From an uncultured Desulfobacterales bacterium (lineage in GTDB: Bacteria; Desulfobacterota; Desulfobacteria; Desulfobacterales; UBA11574), in contig CALANC010000155.1 of assembly GCA_937925895.1 (NCBI GenBank), positions 1-15,020 on the forward strand: 15,020 nt of DNA. The letters are read 5' to 3'. Both the position numbers and the translations under genes were made by a program. Numbering within the stretch: position 1 is the first letter of the stretch; every line of letters begins with the position of its first letter. Below the pieces are notes generated by a model. That model saw only the letters and a program-made list of their open reading frames with translations. It made no database searches and had not been told where the DNA came from. Shown piece by piece: positions 1-6,113 of the stretch.

Positions 1-950
1 CGGCGTTTATCCGCCCGGTTTTTATACAAAAAGTTATTGAGCAGATCAAAGACTTAAAAGGCGTTCCATTTTTGACAGACGCCAACACTCTGTATGCCGG
101 AACGCGCGGCAATGCTCCCAGTCACTTAAATACCGCTATTCAAAACGGGTTTGCCTATGCCGTGGTGGGAGCCCCGCTTATTATTGCAGATGGATTGAGG
201 GGCAGAAGTGAAACAGCTGTCACCGTCAACCAGCAACGATACAAGCAGGTGTATATTGCCTCTGAGATCGTGCAGGCGGACTCTCTTGTTTCAGTAGCTC
301 ATTTCAAATGCCACGAACTTTCGGGATTCGGGGGCACGATAAAAAATTTAGGCATGGGTTGTGCATCACGGAAAGGAAAGCTGGCACAGCATTCAACGGT
401 TGCGCCAAAAATTAAAAGAAAAAAATGTATCGGTTGCGGTGATTGTATAAATCACTGTTCCCAGAACGCCATTTCATTGGTGGATGAAAAGGCTGTACTT
501 GATCCCAAAAAGTGTATCGGTTGCGGAGAATGTATCCTTATTTGCCTCCAACGTGCCGTGGAAGTTGAGTGGGACCAAGCCATACCTGTTTTTCTCGAAA
601 ATATGATTGAATATACAGTGGGCGTCTTAAAAGATAAGTCGGAGAAGACGCTATTTGTTAATTTTATTACCAATGTCTCTCCAGCGTGTGACTGTCATCC
701 CATGAATGATGCCCCGATCGTAAGAGATATCGGTATTGTGGCCTCAAAAGACCCGGTGGCCATTGACCAGGCGTCGGTGGATCTTGTAAATGGTGAGAAG
801 GGACTTCCGGAGTCATGTCTAAAAACGAATATGGGAAAAGGCGAGGATAAATTCAAGGCCGTATATCCTAATATTGACTGGGCCATACAGCTCGATTATG
901 CCGAAAAACTCGGGCTTGGCAGCCGCAGCTATGAACTTAATAAAATATAA
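1..950 (+). CDS. DUF362 domain protein with two [4Fe-4S] ferredoxin motifs (5' end outside window)
   Basis: The frame is open from base 3, so this is the C-terminal 315 residues of a gene that begins upstream; the TTG at 72 is internal. The visible part opens with the DUF362-type stretch around FLTDANTLYAGTRGNA and ADGLRG. It then carries two consecutive CxxCxxCxxxC clusters (CIGCGDCINHC at about 427-460 and CIGCGECILIC at about 514-546), each expected to bind a [4Fe-4S] cluster. The C-terminal DUF362 portion follows (CDCHPMNDAPIVRDIGIVASKDPVAIDQASVDL). No signal peptide or membrane segment is visible, so the visible part looks cytoplasmic. Proteins of this type are common in anaerobes and are usually annotated as an Fe-S centre protein or DUF362 domain protein; an electron-transfer or metal-related role is inferred. 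The stop is TAA at 948-950. No terminator-like hairpin with a T-run was seen in the 156 bases before the next gene's 3' end. Confidence 0.9.
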   Translation, partial: AFIRPVFIQKVIEQIKDLKGVPFLTDANTLYAGTRGNAPSHLNTAIQNGFAYAVVGAPLIIADGLRGRSETAVTVNQQRYKQVYIASEIVQADSLVSVAHFKCHELSGFGGTIKNLGMGCASRKGKLAQHSTVAPKIKRKKCIGCGDCINHCSQNAISLVDEKAVLDPKKCIGCGECILICLQRAVEVEWDQAIPVFLENMIEYTVGVLKDKSEKTLFVNFITNVSPACDCHPMNDAPIVRDIGIVASKDPVAIDQASVDLVNGEKGLPESCLKTNMGKGEDKFKAVYPNIDWAIQLDYAEKLGLGSRSYELNKI

Positions 951-1073
951 CCTGAACTTTGCATGAAAATTGATGAGAATCTTTAAATACAAAAAATGAA
1001 GCGAATTTATAAAGTATCATTTAACCTTACATTCCACCCAATCCATCGGATGATGTTTTTTTCTCATCAATTT

Positions 1074-1092
1074 ACAGCCCGGGTCGGCTGGA
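1074..1092. repeat. 19-bp short repeat, copy 1 (second copy at 3228-3246)
   Basis: ACAGCCCGGGTCGGCTGGA matches 3228-3246 at 18 of 19 positions. The core is a small hairpin (CAGCC at 1075-1079 pairing with GGCTG at 1086-1090). Read on the minus strand, both copies encode PADPGC[K/E]L, and the single mismatch is synonymous (GAC/GAT). This copy lies just beyond the TGA stop of the minus-strand membrane protein, in that gene's frame. Whether it is a DNA element or a protein remnant is unresolved. Confidence 0.55.
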
Positions 1093-1106
1093 GGATCATT
1101 CTGTCT

Positions 1107-2183
1107 TCAGATTCGTCTCTCAAGGATCTTTCCTATGACGCCACATTCCAGTCCAAAAGGAAGATAGCCCGCATAGCCTAACAGCGGCATTTCAAAAATT
1201 TGATAGCGATGAACAAAGGGAACACTATACTCCCATCTGGCCAAGCTGAAAAAATTCCACATTTCCCAGAACACTCCGCAAATAATGGCTGCAACAGCTG
1301 AAGAAATAACAAAGCGCCAATCGCCATTTACTAAGTCTGAGAGGAAATTTCGTTCTCCCAGAAGATGTTGGATAGAGACGATGATAAGCAGGGGTGAGAT
1401 CCAGAGGAGAGAGAAAAGATGATTCGGCCAAATGCCGATGCCGGTCAGTCCCGCACCCGACAGCACCAAAACGGCCCAATATGATCTTTTGGGATAAGGG
1501 AGTTGAAAGGGGAAGAAGTTCTCGAATGCATCCCTGAGCCACCGAGTGCCGGCGATCCATTCACGGGTTCCCAAAACCGCAGGCAGTACGGTTGAAAAAG
1601 AGATGGTTGCGTAAAGGAAATATTCAAAGGAGCTGTAATGGACGCCAGCGTAATGCCAGTTTTGGACAAACCGGTTTAAGTATTCAAAGAACCACCAGAA
1701 CCCAGCACTTACCGGAAAAAGAAGCAGAAAAAAACCGGTGCGGTTGATCATCATACAGCGGCCGGTTTGTCGATGACATAGCGCATTGATCACCAATATA
1801 AATGATATCCACAAGGGGGTGAATGTATGAGGTTGAAATCGGACAAACCAAGGGAAGCGGGTCCAGGCCAATGTCCATGTGGCAACACCGGTGATAAAGC
1901 CCAACCATCCCCACCATGGAAAAACCCCATGTGCCCGTTGCCTAGTATTGCGACGCCTGAACGACGAGACACCTCTTTTTATAAGAGGAAGAGTCACCGC
2001 AATGATAAAAAGAAGATAAGCTGAAAAAACAAACCAAGAAAAAGGCGCATGAGAAATATACCGGCTTTCGGGGGGAAATTCCAGATATCTGTGTATAGGG
2101 TAACCAGCCAGAATGATTCCCAACAAGGGTAAGCCGAGCAACATCCCGGTTAAAATTGAAAATTTAAAAATAATGCGTCTCAT
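1107..2183 (-). CDS. polytopic membrane protein of unknown function with internal duplication
   Basis: This 358-residue, tryptophan- and phenylalanine-rich protein has about 9-10 predicted membrane segments (roughly residues 8-28, 47-68, 91-110, 121-136, 150-168, 186-205, 235-252, 257-274, 290-312, 333-350). I do not recognise the family. Two halves align by eye. W91 to W107 matches W236 to W252 without gaps. LWIS occurs at 124-127 and again at 260-263. Around E167/N170/W176/Y178/FE186-187/LP200-201 there is a matching E307/N310/W317/Y319/FE330-331/LP341-342. This indicates an ancestral duplication of a roughly four-helix unit, as in many transporters, but no substrate can be named. The start is ATG with a weak GGTGG upstream; a later start would remove the first helix. 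The gene is divergent from purN across 166 bases. In-frame codons continue for about 29 residues past the TGA stop and include PADPGCKL, so the annotated C-terminus may be shortened by a nonsense change. Confidence 0.82.
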   Translation of the reverse strand: MRRIIFKFSILTGMLLGLPLLGIILAGYPIHRYLEFPPESRYISHAPFSWFVFSAYLLFIIAVTLPLIKRGVSSFRRRNTRQRAHGVFPWWGWLGFITGVATWTLAWTRFPWFVRFQPHTFTPLWISFILVINALCHRQTGRCMMINRTGFFLLLFPVSAGFWWFFEYLNRFVQNWHYAGVHYSSFEYFLYATISFSTVLPAVLGTREWIAGTRWLRDAFENFFPFQLPYPKRSYWAVLVLSGAGLTGIGIWPNHLFSLLWISPLLIIVSIQHLLGERNFLSDLVNGDWRFVISSAVAAIICGVFWEMWNFFSLARWEYSVPFVHRYQIFEMPLLGYAGYLPFGLECGVIGKILERRI

Positions 2184-2349
2184 GGATCGCCACCGTTACC
2201 CTGATTAAAACCTTTACCGGGTGGATTTTTCCTGATATTCTTTTTTATATCCATATTATAGCAGGATTTGTAAATGTTTTCTCTACCTTTTCCTTCTTTT
2301 TTTCGACTGTCTCAAAAAAACCTTAATTATTTGAACATGGAGTCGTAAA

Positions 2350-3156
2350 ATGGGATCTACAATCAAAATAGGGGCGCTTGTATCAGGAGGTGGAACAAAT
2401 CTGCAGGCTATCATGGATTCCTGTAATTCAGGCAATATCAATGGTAAAATCGTATTTATCGGATCGGATAATTCTTATTCTCGCGGCCTTGAAAGAGGGA
2501 GGAGGCTTAAAATCCCAACGTTTGTGGTGGATTATGGATCAATCATTAAGGATTATAAAGAAAATCCGGAAAAGGTCAGAATCCCCGATGATTTTGATCT
2601 TGAAGATATCCAATCAAAACAGACCCTTTTACCAGGCGACGCTGATGTTGAAAAAGTAAAAACCTTTCTCAAAACACGAGCTGTTGCCGAGGCAACAATT
2701 CTGGATAAGATAAAACCTTATGCATTCGATCTTCTGCTGCTGGCCGGTTTTATGCGGAATTTGACGCCTTATTTTATAGATAGAGTTAATAGGGATTCAG
2801 ATCGTCCGCGCATAATGAACATTCACCCTGCCCTGTTACCGGCCTTTCCCGGAGTGGACGGATATGGTGACACATTCCGTTATGGATGCAAAGTAGGCGG
2901 TTGTACGGTCCATTTTGTTGACTATGGTGAAGATTCAGGACCGATTATAGGTCAGAGAGCTTATGAGATTGCCGAGGAAGATACCATAGAGTCAATAAAA
3001 GAAAAGGGTCTGATACTGGAATGGGAGCTTTATTCGGAATGCGTAAAACTTTTTGCTGAAGGCCGATTGAAAACGCAAAAAATGTCATACACCTTAAAAA
3101 ACGGGAAAAAAGTTGAAAGAACCGTAGTGAAAATTTTGCCAGCGCCCCAGAAGTAA
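2350..3156 (+). CDS. purN: phosphoribosylglycinamide formyltransferase (PurN-type), long variant
   Basis: PurN transfers a formyl group from 10-formyltetrahydrofolate to glycinamide ribonucleotide, the third step of purine synthesis, in the cytoplasm. The sequence has the N-terminal phosphate-binding loop SGGGTNLQ (residues 12-19), LLAGFMR at 130-136, MNIHPALLP at 156-164 with the catalytic Asn157 and His159, and GCTVHFVDYGEDSGPII at 184-200 with catalytic Asp195. The C-terminal EGRLK matches the end of the E. coli enzyme. At 268 residues it is longer than E. coli PurN (212). The extra length is mostly a charged insertion at about residues 61-118, between the second strand and the LLAGFMR strand, plus a lysine-rich C-terminal tail. 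A GGAG at 2339-2342 sits 7 bases before the ATG at 2350. No other purine gene is adjacent. A close formyltransferase relative with another substrate is possible, but the intact Asn/His/Asp triad and HPALLP favour PurN. Confidence 0.88.
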   Translation: MGSTIKIGALVSGGGTNLQAIMDSCNSGNINGKIVFIGSDNSYSRGLERGRRLKIPTFVVDYGSIIKDYKENPEKVRIPDDFDLEDIQSKQTLLPGDADVEKVKTFLKTRAVAEATILDKIKPYAFDLLLLAGFMRNLTPYFIDRVNRDSDRPRIMNIHPALLPAFPGVDGYGDTFRYGCKVGGCTVHFVDYGEDSGPIIGQRAYEIAEEDTIESIKEKGLILEWELYSECVKLFAEGRLKTQKMSYTLKNGKKVERTVVKILPAPQK

Positions 3157-3209
3157 ACTAACAGAGAACGCCACTAATCGGGAAAAGTTATTACTCCAGT
3201 TTCGCCCCC

Positions 3210-3422
3210 TTATTTTAATCGCAACTCACAGCCCGGATCGGCTGGATAATATTTTTTAAAAGGCAAAATATAAAATACCGTTTTCGCCCTAGTCACGGCG
3301 CCGGAATTTAAATAAATGATTAATCTCATTGATGCCGGCGAGATTGGTGATCCCTGAGTTATATTTAAGGTCATACCATTTTCTTCAAGGCGATATGAAC
3401 CATGCCGTGCCGGGTGATCCAA
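3210..3422 (-). pseudogene. possible gene remnant (70 codons, minus strand)
   Basis: A short open frame starting at TTG has no ribosome binding site and ends in YYPADPGCELRLK before TAA. Its C-terminal PADPGCEL closely matches PADPGCKL, encoded just past the stop of the membrane protein at 1107-2183. The codons in that match differ at GAC/GAT (synonymous) and AAA/GAG, which hints at protein-level rather than purely DNA-level conservation. The 5' half runs into the left arm of the inverted repeat. No family is recognised. It may be a decayed C-terminal fragment or chance. Confidence 0.25.
3228..3246. repeat. 19-bp short repeat, copy 2 (first copy at 1074-1092)
   Basis: ACAGCCCGGATCGGCTGGA differs from copy 1 at one base. 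The hairpin CAGCC (3229-3233) / GGCTG (3240-3244) is intact. A run of six T's follows on the plus strand about 7 bases after the hairpin, so it could weakly terminate purN transcription, although the stem is only 5 bp. Confidence 0.5.
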
Positions 3423-3552
3423 TATTTGGGATTGGACAAGTACCTTTTAAATCGAAAAAGAATGTGCCATCAATCCCAAATATTTGGGTCACTGTGAAAG
3501 GCGGTGAAATTGAAAAGCATATCGCCTTTCAGAAAAAACCATGACCTTATAA
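3361..3552. repeat. large imperfect inverted repeat (about 190 bp)
   Basis: The left arm at 3365-3397 (TTAAGGTCAT...TTTTCT..AAGGCGATATG) is the reverse complement, with a few mismatches and one indel, of the right arm at 3519-3552 (CATATCGCCTT...ATGACCTTATAA). An inner pair, ATATTTGGGATTG at 3422-3434 against CAATCCCAAATAT at 3471-3483, is perfect. The segments between the inner and outer pairs do not match. It is flanked by the 10-bp direct repeat TTGATGCCGG (3329-3338 and 3601-3610), though no terminal inverted repeat abuts those copies. Confidence 0.6.
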
Positions 3553-3630
3553 AGTCCGCAGCCCCGGTTTCGTTGGCTACCTCCTGAACGCTTACTTTCC
3601 TTGATGCCGGATAGGGGTGCGAAATTCAAG

Positions 3631-4794
3631 TTATAATACTTTTACCATTAATGGTATGGCAACGAAGGTCCCGAGAGAACTCCCCAGGTTTGTAAAAACA
3701 ACGACCAAAAGAATCCGGGTAATTTTGTTTCTCCAGAACCCTTTTATTGAGGTTATATCTTCCGACAAGTTCTCGAAATCCTTAACCTTAGGTTTTCTGG
3801 AAAAGGTTTCCACAAGCCCTGAAACCCAACCTGCGGCAATCATGGGATTCAGAGATGTCATGGGGGCTGCTATTACCGAAGATAAGATGGTTAACGGATG
3901 AGCCAGAGCGACCGCAGCACCGAGGCCTGCAAGGACGCCGTTTGCCATAACCCACCAGGTAATCATATCCGTTCCAGCATTGGTGCCGCCGTGATAGAAG
4001 CCCAAGGCAAACAGGGTCAGGATGACTGCGGGAATGATCCATTTCAAAATGCTAAAGGTTATGCCTTTGGGTGGTATTTGTTCAAGGGTTTCGAGACTGA
4101 TCTCTGAATTCCAGTATCGTTTGATACCAGGGACATGACCGGCGCCGACCACCGCGACGATTTTATTGCCGGGTGCTGTCCGGATTTTGTGGGTGAGGTA
4201 CTGATCTCTTTCATCTATGAGAATATCTTTTAATATGGGAAGTGATTTTCCCACATCCGAAAGCAGAGACTGGAGCACGTCCTCTTGTTTCATTTTTTCA
4301 ATATATTTTTCGTCAATTTCGTCGATTTCCCCGACAGATAAGGCGATTTGAAACAGGAGTTTGATTTTGCTCCATAACCCCATTGCGCGCCAGGTTTTTG
4401 ACAAGGTGACACGGATATCCCTGTCAGCAAGGTGTATTTCAGCTCCCACGGCTTCCCCGGTTTCAATAGCTGTTATCATTTCTTCCCCTGGTTTGATGTC
4501 GAATTTCTCGGCGATCCGTTTTTGAAAAGATGCCAAAAGAAGATTTGAAAGAAGAAGAAAAGATTTTTTTTCTTTAATAACCTTGACGATATCGGTGTCT
4601 TGCCACTGATCTTTTTGGCGAATTGACTGATATCTCGATTCACAAAGTTCGACGCAAACGGTATCGGGTTTTTCTGTTCCAACAACCTCGGCAACCAATC
4701 GGGCACTCTCTTTTGAAACATGGGCCGTGCCCAAAAGAATGACTTCTTTGTCATCAAAATAAAGATGATGTATGTTATTGGTGTTGTTTATCAT
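3631..4794 (-). CDS. TraB/PrgY-family protein with C-terminal membrane domain
   Basis: The family (TraB/PrgY, related to TIKI metalloproteases) is identified by GTAHVS at residues 22-27 near the N-terminus, VELCESRY at 48-55, GEEM at 103-106, the DERD motif at 194-197 and GAGHVPGI at 217-224. The conserved His25, Glu49, Glu195/Arg196 and His220 are candidate metal-binding or catalytic residues. The soluble domain (about 1-245) is followed by four hydrophobic stretches (about 250-268, 276-297, 299-325, 359-380), so the protein is probably anchored with its N-terminal domain facing the cytoplasm. At 387 residues it has the usual length of the prokaryotic long form. Family roles include inhibition of peptide sex pheromone in enterococci; the role in free-living bacteria is unknown, and a membrane-anchored peptidase is inferred. 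The ATG at 4794 has no clear Shine-Dalgarno, and no later start keeps the GTAHVS motif. The gene is convergent with purN and divergent from the ATPase-VWA pair. Confidence 0.87.
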   Translation of the reverse strand: MINNTNNIHHLYFDDKEVILLGTAHVSKESARLVAEVVGTEKPDTVCVELCESRYQSIRQKDQWQDTDIVKVIKEKKSFLLLSNLLLASFQKRIAEKFDIKPGEEMITAIETGEAVGAEIHLADRDIRVTLSKTWRAMGLWSKIKLLFQIALSVGEIDEIDEKYIEKMKQEDVLQSLLSDVGKSLPILKDILIDERDQYLTHKIRTAPGNKIVAVVGAGHVPGIKRYWNSEISLETLEQIPPKGITFSILKWIIPAVILTLFALGFYHGGTNAGTDMITWWVMANGVLAGLGAAVALAHPLTILSSVIAAPMTSLNPMIAAGWVSGLVETFSRKPKVKDFENLSEDITSIKGFWRNKITRILLVVVFTNLGSSLGTFVAIPLMVKVL

Positions 4795-5288
4795 TCAAAT
4801 TCATAATATGTTTACAGTGGTTGTCCAAAACAGACTATTTCTACCAGGCTCCGGGTTACGGATAACTTCTATTGATTCCTTTTTACCATTTTTTGATGTC
4901 GTCTAACATAAATATTACATAGATGGTATCGATGCAACCCTTACCCGGATTTTTCACGAGCCTGAGCGGCTCAGGAACAAGGCATTTCAACCTGAAGATG
5001 TAGTATTTTACTTCGAGGGTTGAATAACGCAGTTCCTGTGTCGCTCAGACTCGCCTTTGGTGAAGAAGTTTAACTCGTATTACGATAATTGTTAAATGAT
5101 AGGATATTAGTGCAAATTGAATACTATATATATTTTAGCTTAACGAAAGTCTTCCTAATTAGAAAATGGTTAAAATTCTTCATGAGAAATGCGGGTTAAT
5201 TGATCGTAAACAAAACTGAGAAAATATTTAGATGCAAGATTCAGGTATCACATCAGCAAATGAAAAAAGGCCGGGAGGTAATAAATAT
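4795..5288. other. divergent intergenic region between TraB-family gene and ATPase-VWA pair
   Basis: The 494 bases contain the palindrome at 4950-5067 and then about 220 bases of AT-rich sequence (notably 5080-5170) leading to the ATPase gene. The AT-rich part probably holds the promoter of the pair, but I could not find a convincing -35/-10 match. No open frame here looks coding. An in-frame ATG at 5232 is treated as upstream of the true start. Confidence 0.5.
4950..5067. repeat. palindromic element A (about 118 bp)
   Basis: Nested complementary blocks fold the whole segment: TTTTTCAC 4950-4957 with GTGAAGAA 5060-5067; CTGAGCG 4962-4968 with CGCTCAG 5042-5048; CAGGAAC 4972-4978 with GTTCCTG 5032-5038; TTCAACC 4986-4992 with GGTTGAA 5018-5024; GAAG 4994-4997 with CTTC 5011-5014. 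Unpaired arms read CAAGGC (4978-4983) on one side and, on the minus strand, CTGCGTTATT (5032-5023) on the other. Its minus-strand core matches element C (12392-12495) with identical spacing. It is intergenic. Confidence 0.8.
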
Positions 5289-6104
5289 ATGACAGACCAA
5301 AACCGACAGGACTTGGATAGCTTTCTAATCGAAGAAGAACCGTATTATCTTGGTATGGGCGATGAAATCAAAATGTTCGAGGCAGCTTATGACGCTAGGC
5401 TCCCTGTCATGCTGAAGGGACCTACCGGTTGCGGAAAGACAAGGTTTGTTGAATATATGTCATATCATTTGAAGCGCCCCCTGATTACCGTTGCTTGTCA
5501 CGAAGACATGTTTGCATCAGATCTTCTGGGTCGCTTTCTTTTGCAGGCCGATGAAACTGTGTGGATTGACGGACCATTGACCCGAGCGGTTCGCATGGGT
5601 GCTATTTGCTATCTGGACGAAGTTGTAGAAGCCCGCAAAGATACAACGGTTGTGATTCATCCTTTGGCAGATACCAGAAGGCGGCTTTCCATTGATAAGA
5701 AAGGAGAAATTCTCCAGGCTCACCCGGATTTTATGATGGTAATATCTTATAATCCCGGATATCAATCCGTGCTGAAGGATCTGAAACAGAGCACTCGGCA
5801 GAGATTTATATCCCTTGAGTTCGATTACCCCGAAGCTCAAAAAGAGGCCGAAATTGTATCACATGAAGGGGAAATCGACATGGAGACAGCGACAAGACTG
5901 GTATCTTTGGCCGGAAAGATAAGAAACATAAGAGAACACGGGTTGACCGAAGGTGCCAGTACCCGGCTTCTGATCTACGCCGCCCAGATGATTAGGCGGG
6001 GAATTCCCGTGCATAAAGCCTGCGGATCAGCCATATGCCTTCCTTTGACCGATGATGTTAGATTGCAGGAAACACTTAATGAGCTTATCGAAGACATTTT
6101 TTAA
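5289..6104 (+). CDS. MoxR-family AAA+ ATPase, CbbQ/NirQ/NorQ type
   Basis: These ATPases work with a VWA partner (CbbO/NorD) as an activase that remodels or completes a target enzyme. The 271-residue protein has Walker A GPTGCGKT (44-51), Walker B ICYLDE (106-111), sensor-1 Asn155 in SYNPG, arginine-finger candidates Arg170/Arg172 in STRQRF, and sensor-2 Arg226 in GASTR; all needed residues are present. The CbbQ-specific [13 protein letters not shown] (71-83) and [11 protein letters not shown] (94-104) place it in this branch rather than general MoxR. I chose the ATG at 5289 because GGGAGG lies at 5273-5278; the in-frame ATG at 5232 has no ribosome binding site and would add 19 residues not typical of the family. 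The partner gene starts 9 bases after the stop, so the two are almost certainly co-transcribed. No signal peptide or membrane segment is seen, so it should be cytoplasmic. Confidence 0.92.
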   Translation: MTDQNRQDLDSFLIEEEPYYLGMGDEIKMFEAAYDARLPVMLKGPTGCGKTRFVEYMSYHLKRPLITVACHEDMFASDLLGRFLLQADETVWIDGPLTRAVRMGAICYLDEVVEARKDTTVVIHPLADTRRRLSIDKKGEILQAHPDFMMVISYNPGYQSVLKDLKQSTRQRFISLEFDYPEAQKEAEIVSHEGEIDMETATRLVSLAGKIRNIREHGLTEGASTRLLIYAAQMIRRGIPVHKACGSAICLPLTDDVRLQETLNELIEDIF

Positions 6105-6113
6105 CCTTTAATC

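Larger units (their letters stand above)
3157..3630. other. 474-base stretch without a convincing intact gene; repeats and possible gene remnant
   Basis: Between purN and the convergent TraB gene no reading frame has a good start, a Shine-Dalgarno and family similarity. The stretch holds the second copy of the 19-bp repeat (3228-3246), a large imperfect inverted repeat (about 3361-3552) and a 10-bp direct repeat, TTGATGCCGG, at 3329-3338 and 3601-3610. The base composition resembles the flanking genes. It reads as decayed coding DNA or a small non-autonomous element rather than a designed regulatory region. Confidence 0.5.

Noticed and set aside
1074..1109. Selenocysteine readthrough of the TGA at the end of the membrane protein
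   Set aside because: The downstream hairpin is only 5 bp and is explained by the shared 19-bp repeat; the context ERRI-stop-RQND resembles no known selenoprotein site.
996..1181. 61-codon plus-strand frame
   Set aside because: It overlaps the 3' end of the minus-strand membrane protein, lacks a ribosome binding site, and its product has no domain-like pattern.
3329..3544. 71-codon plus-strand frame
   Set aside because: It runs through both arms of the inverted repeat, has no ribosome binding site, and shows no family similarity; treated as chance.
5232..5288. 19-residue N-terminal extension of the ATPase from an upstream ATG
   Set aside because: There is no Shine-Dalgarno at 5232, whereas GGGAGG correctly precedes the ATG at 5289; the extension is not typical of CbbQ-type proteins.
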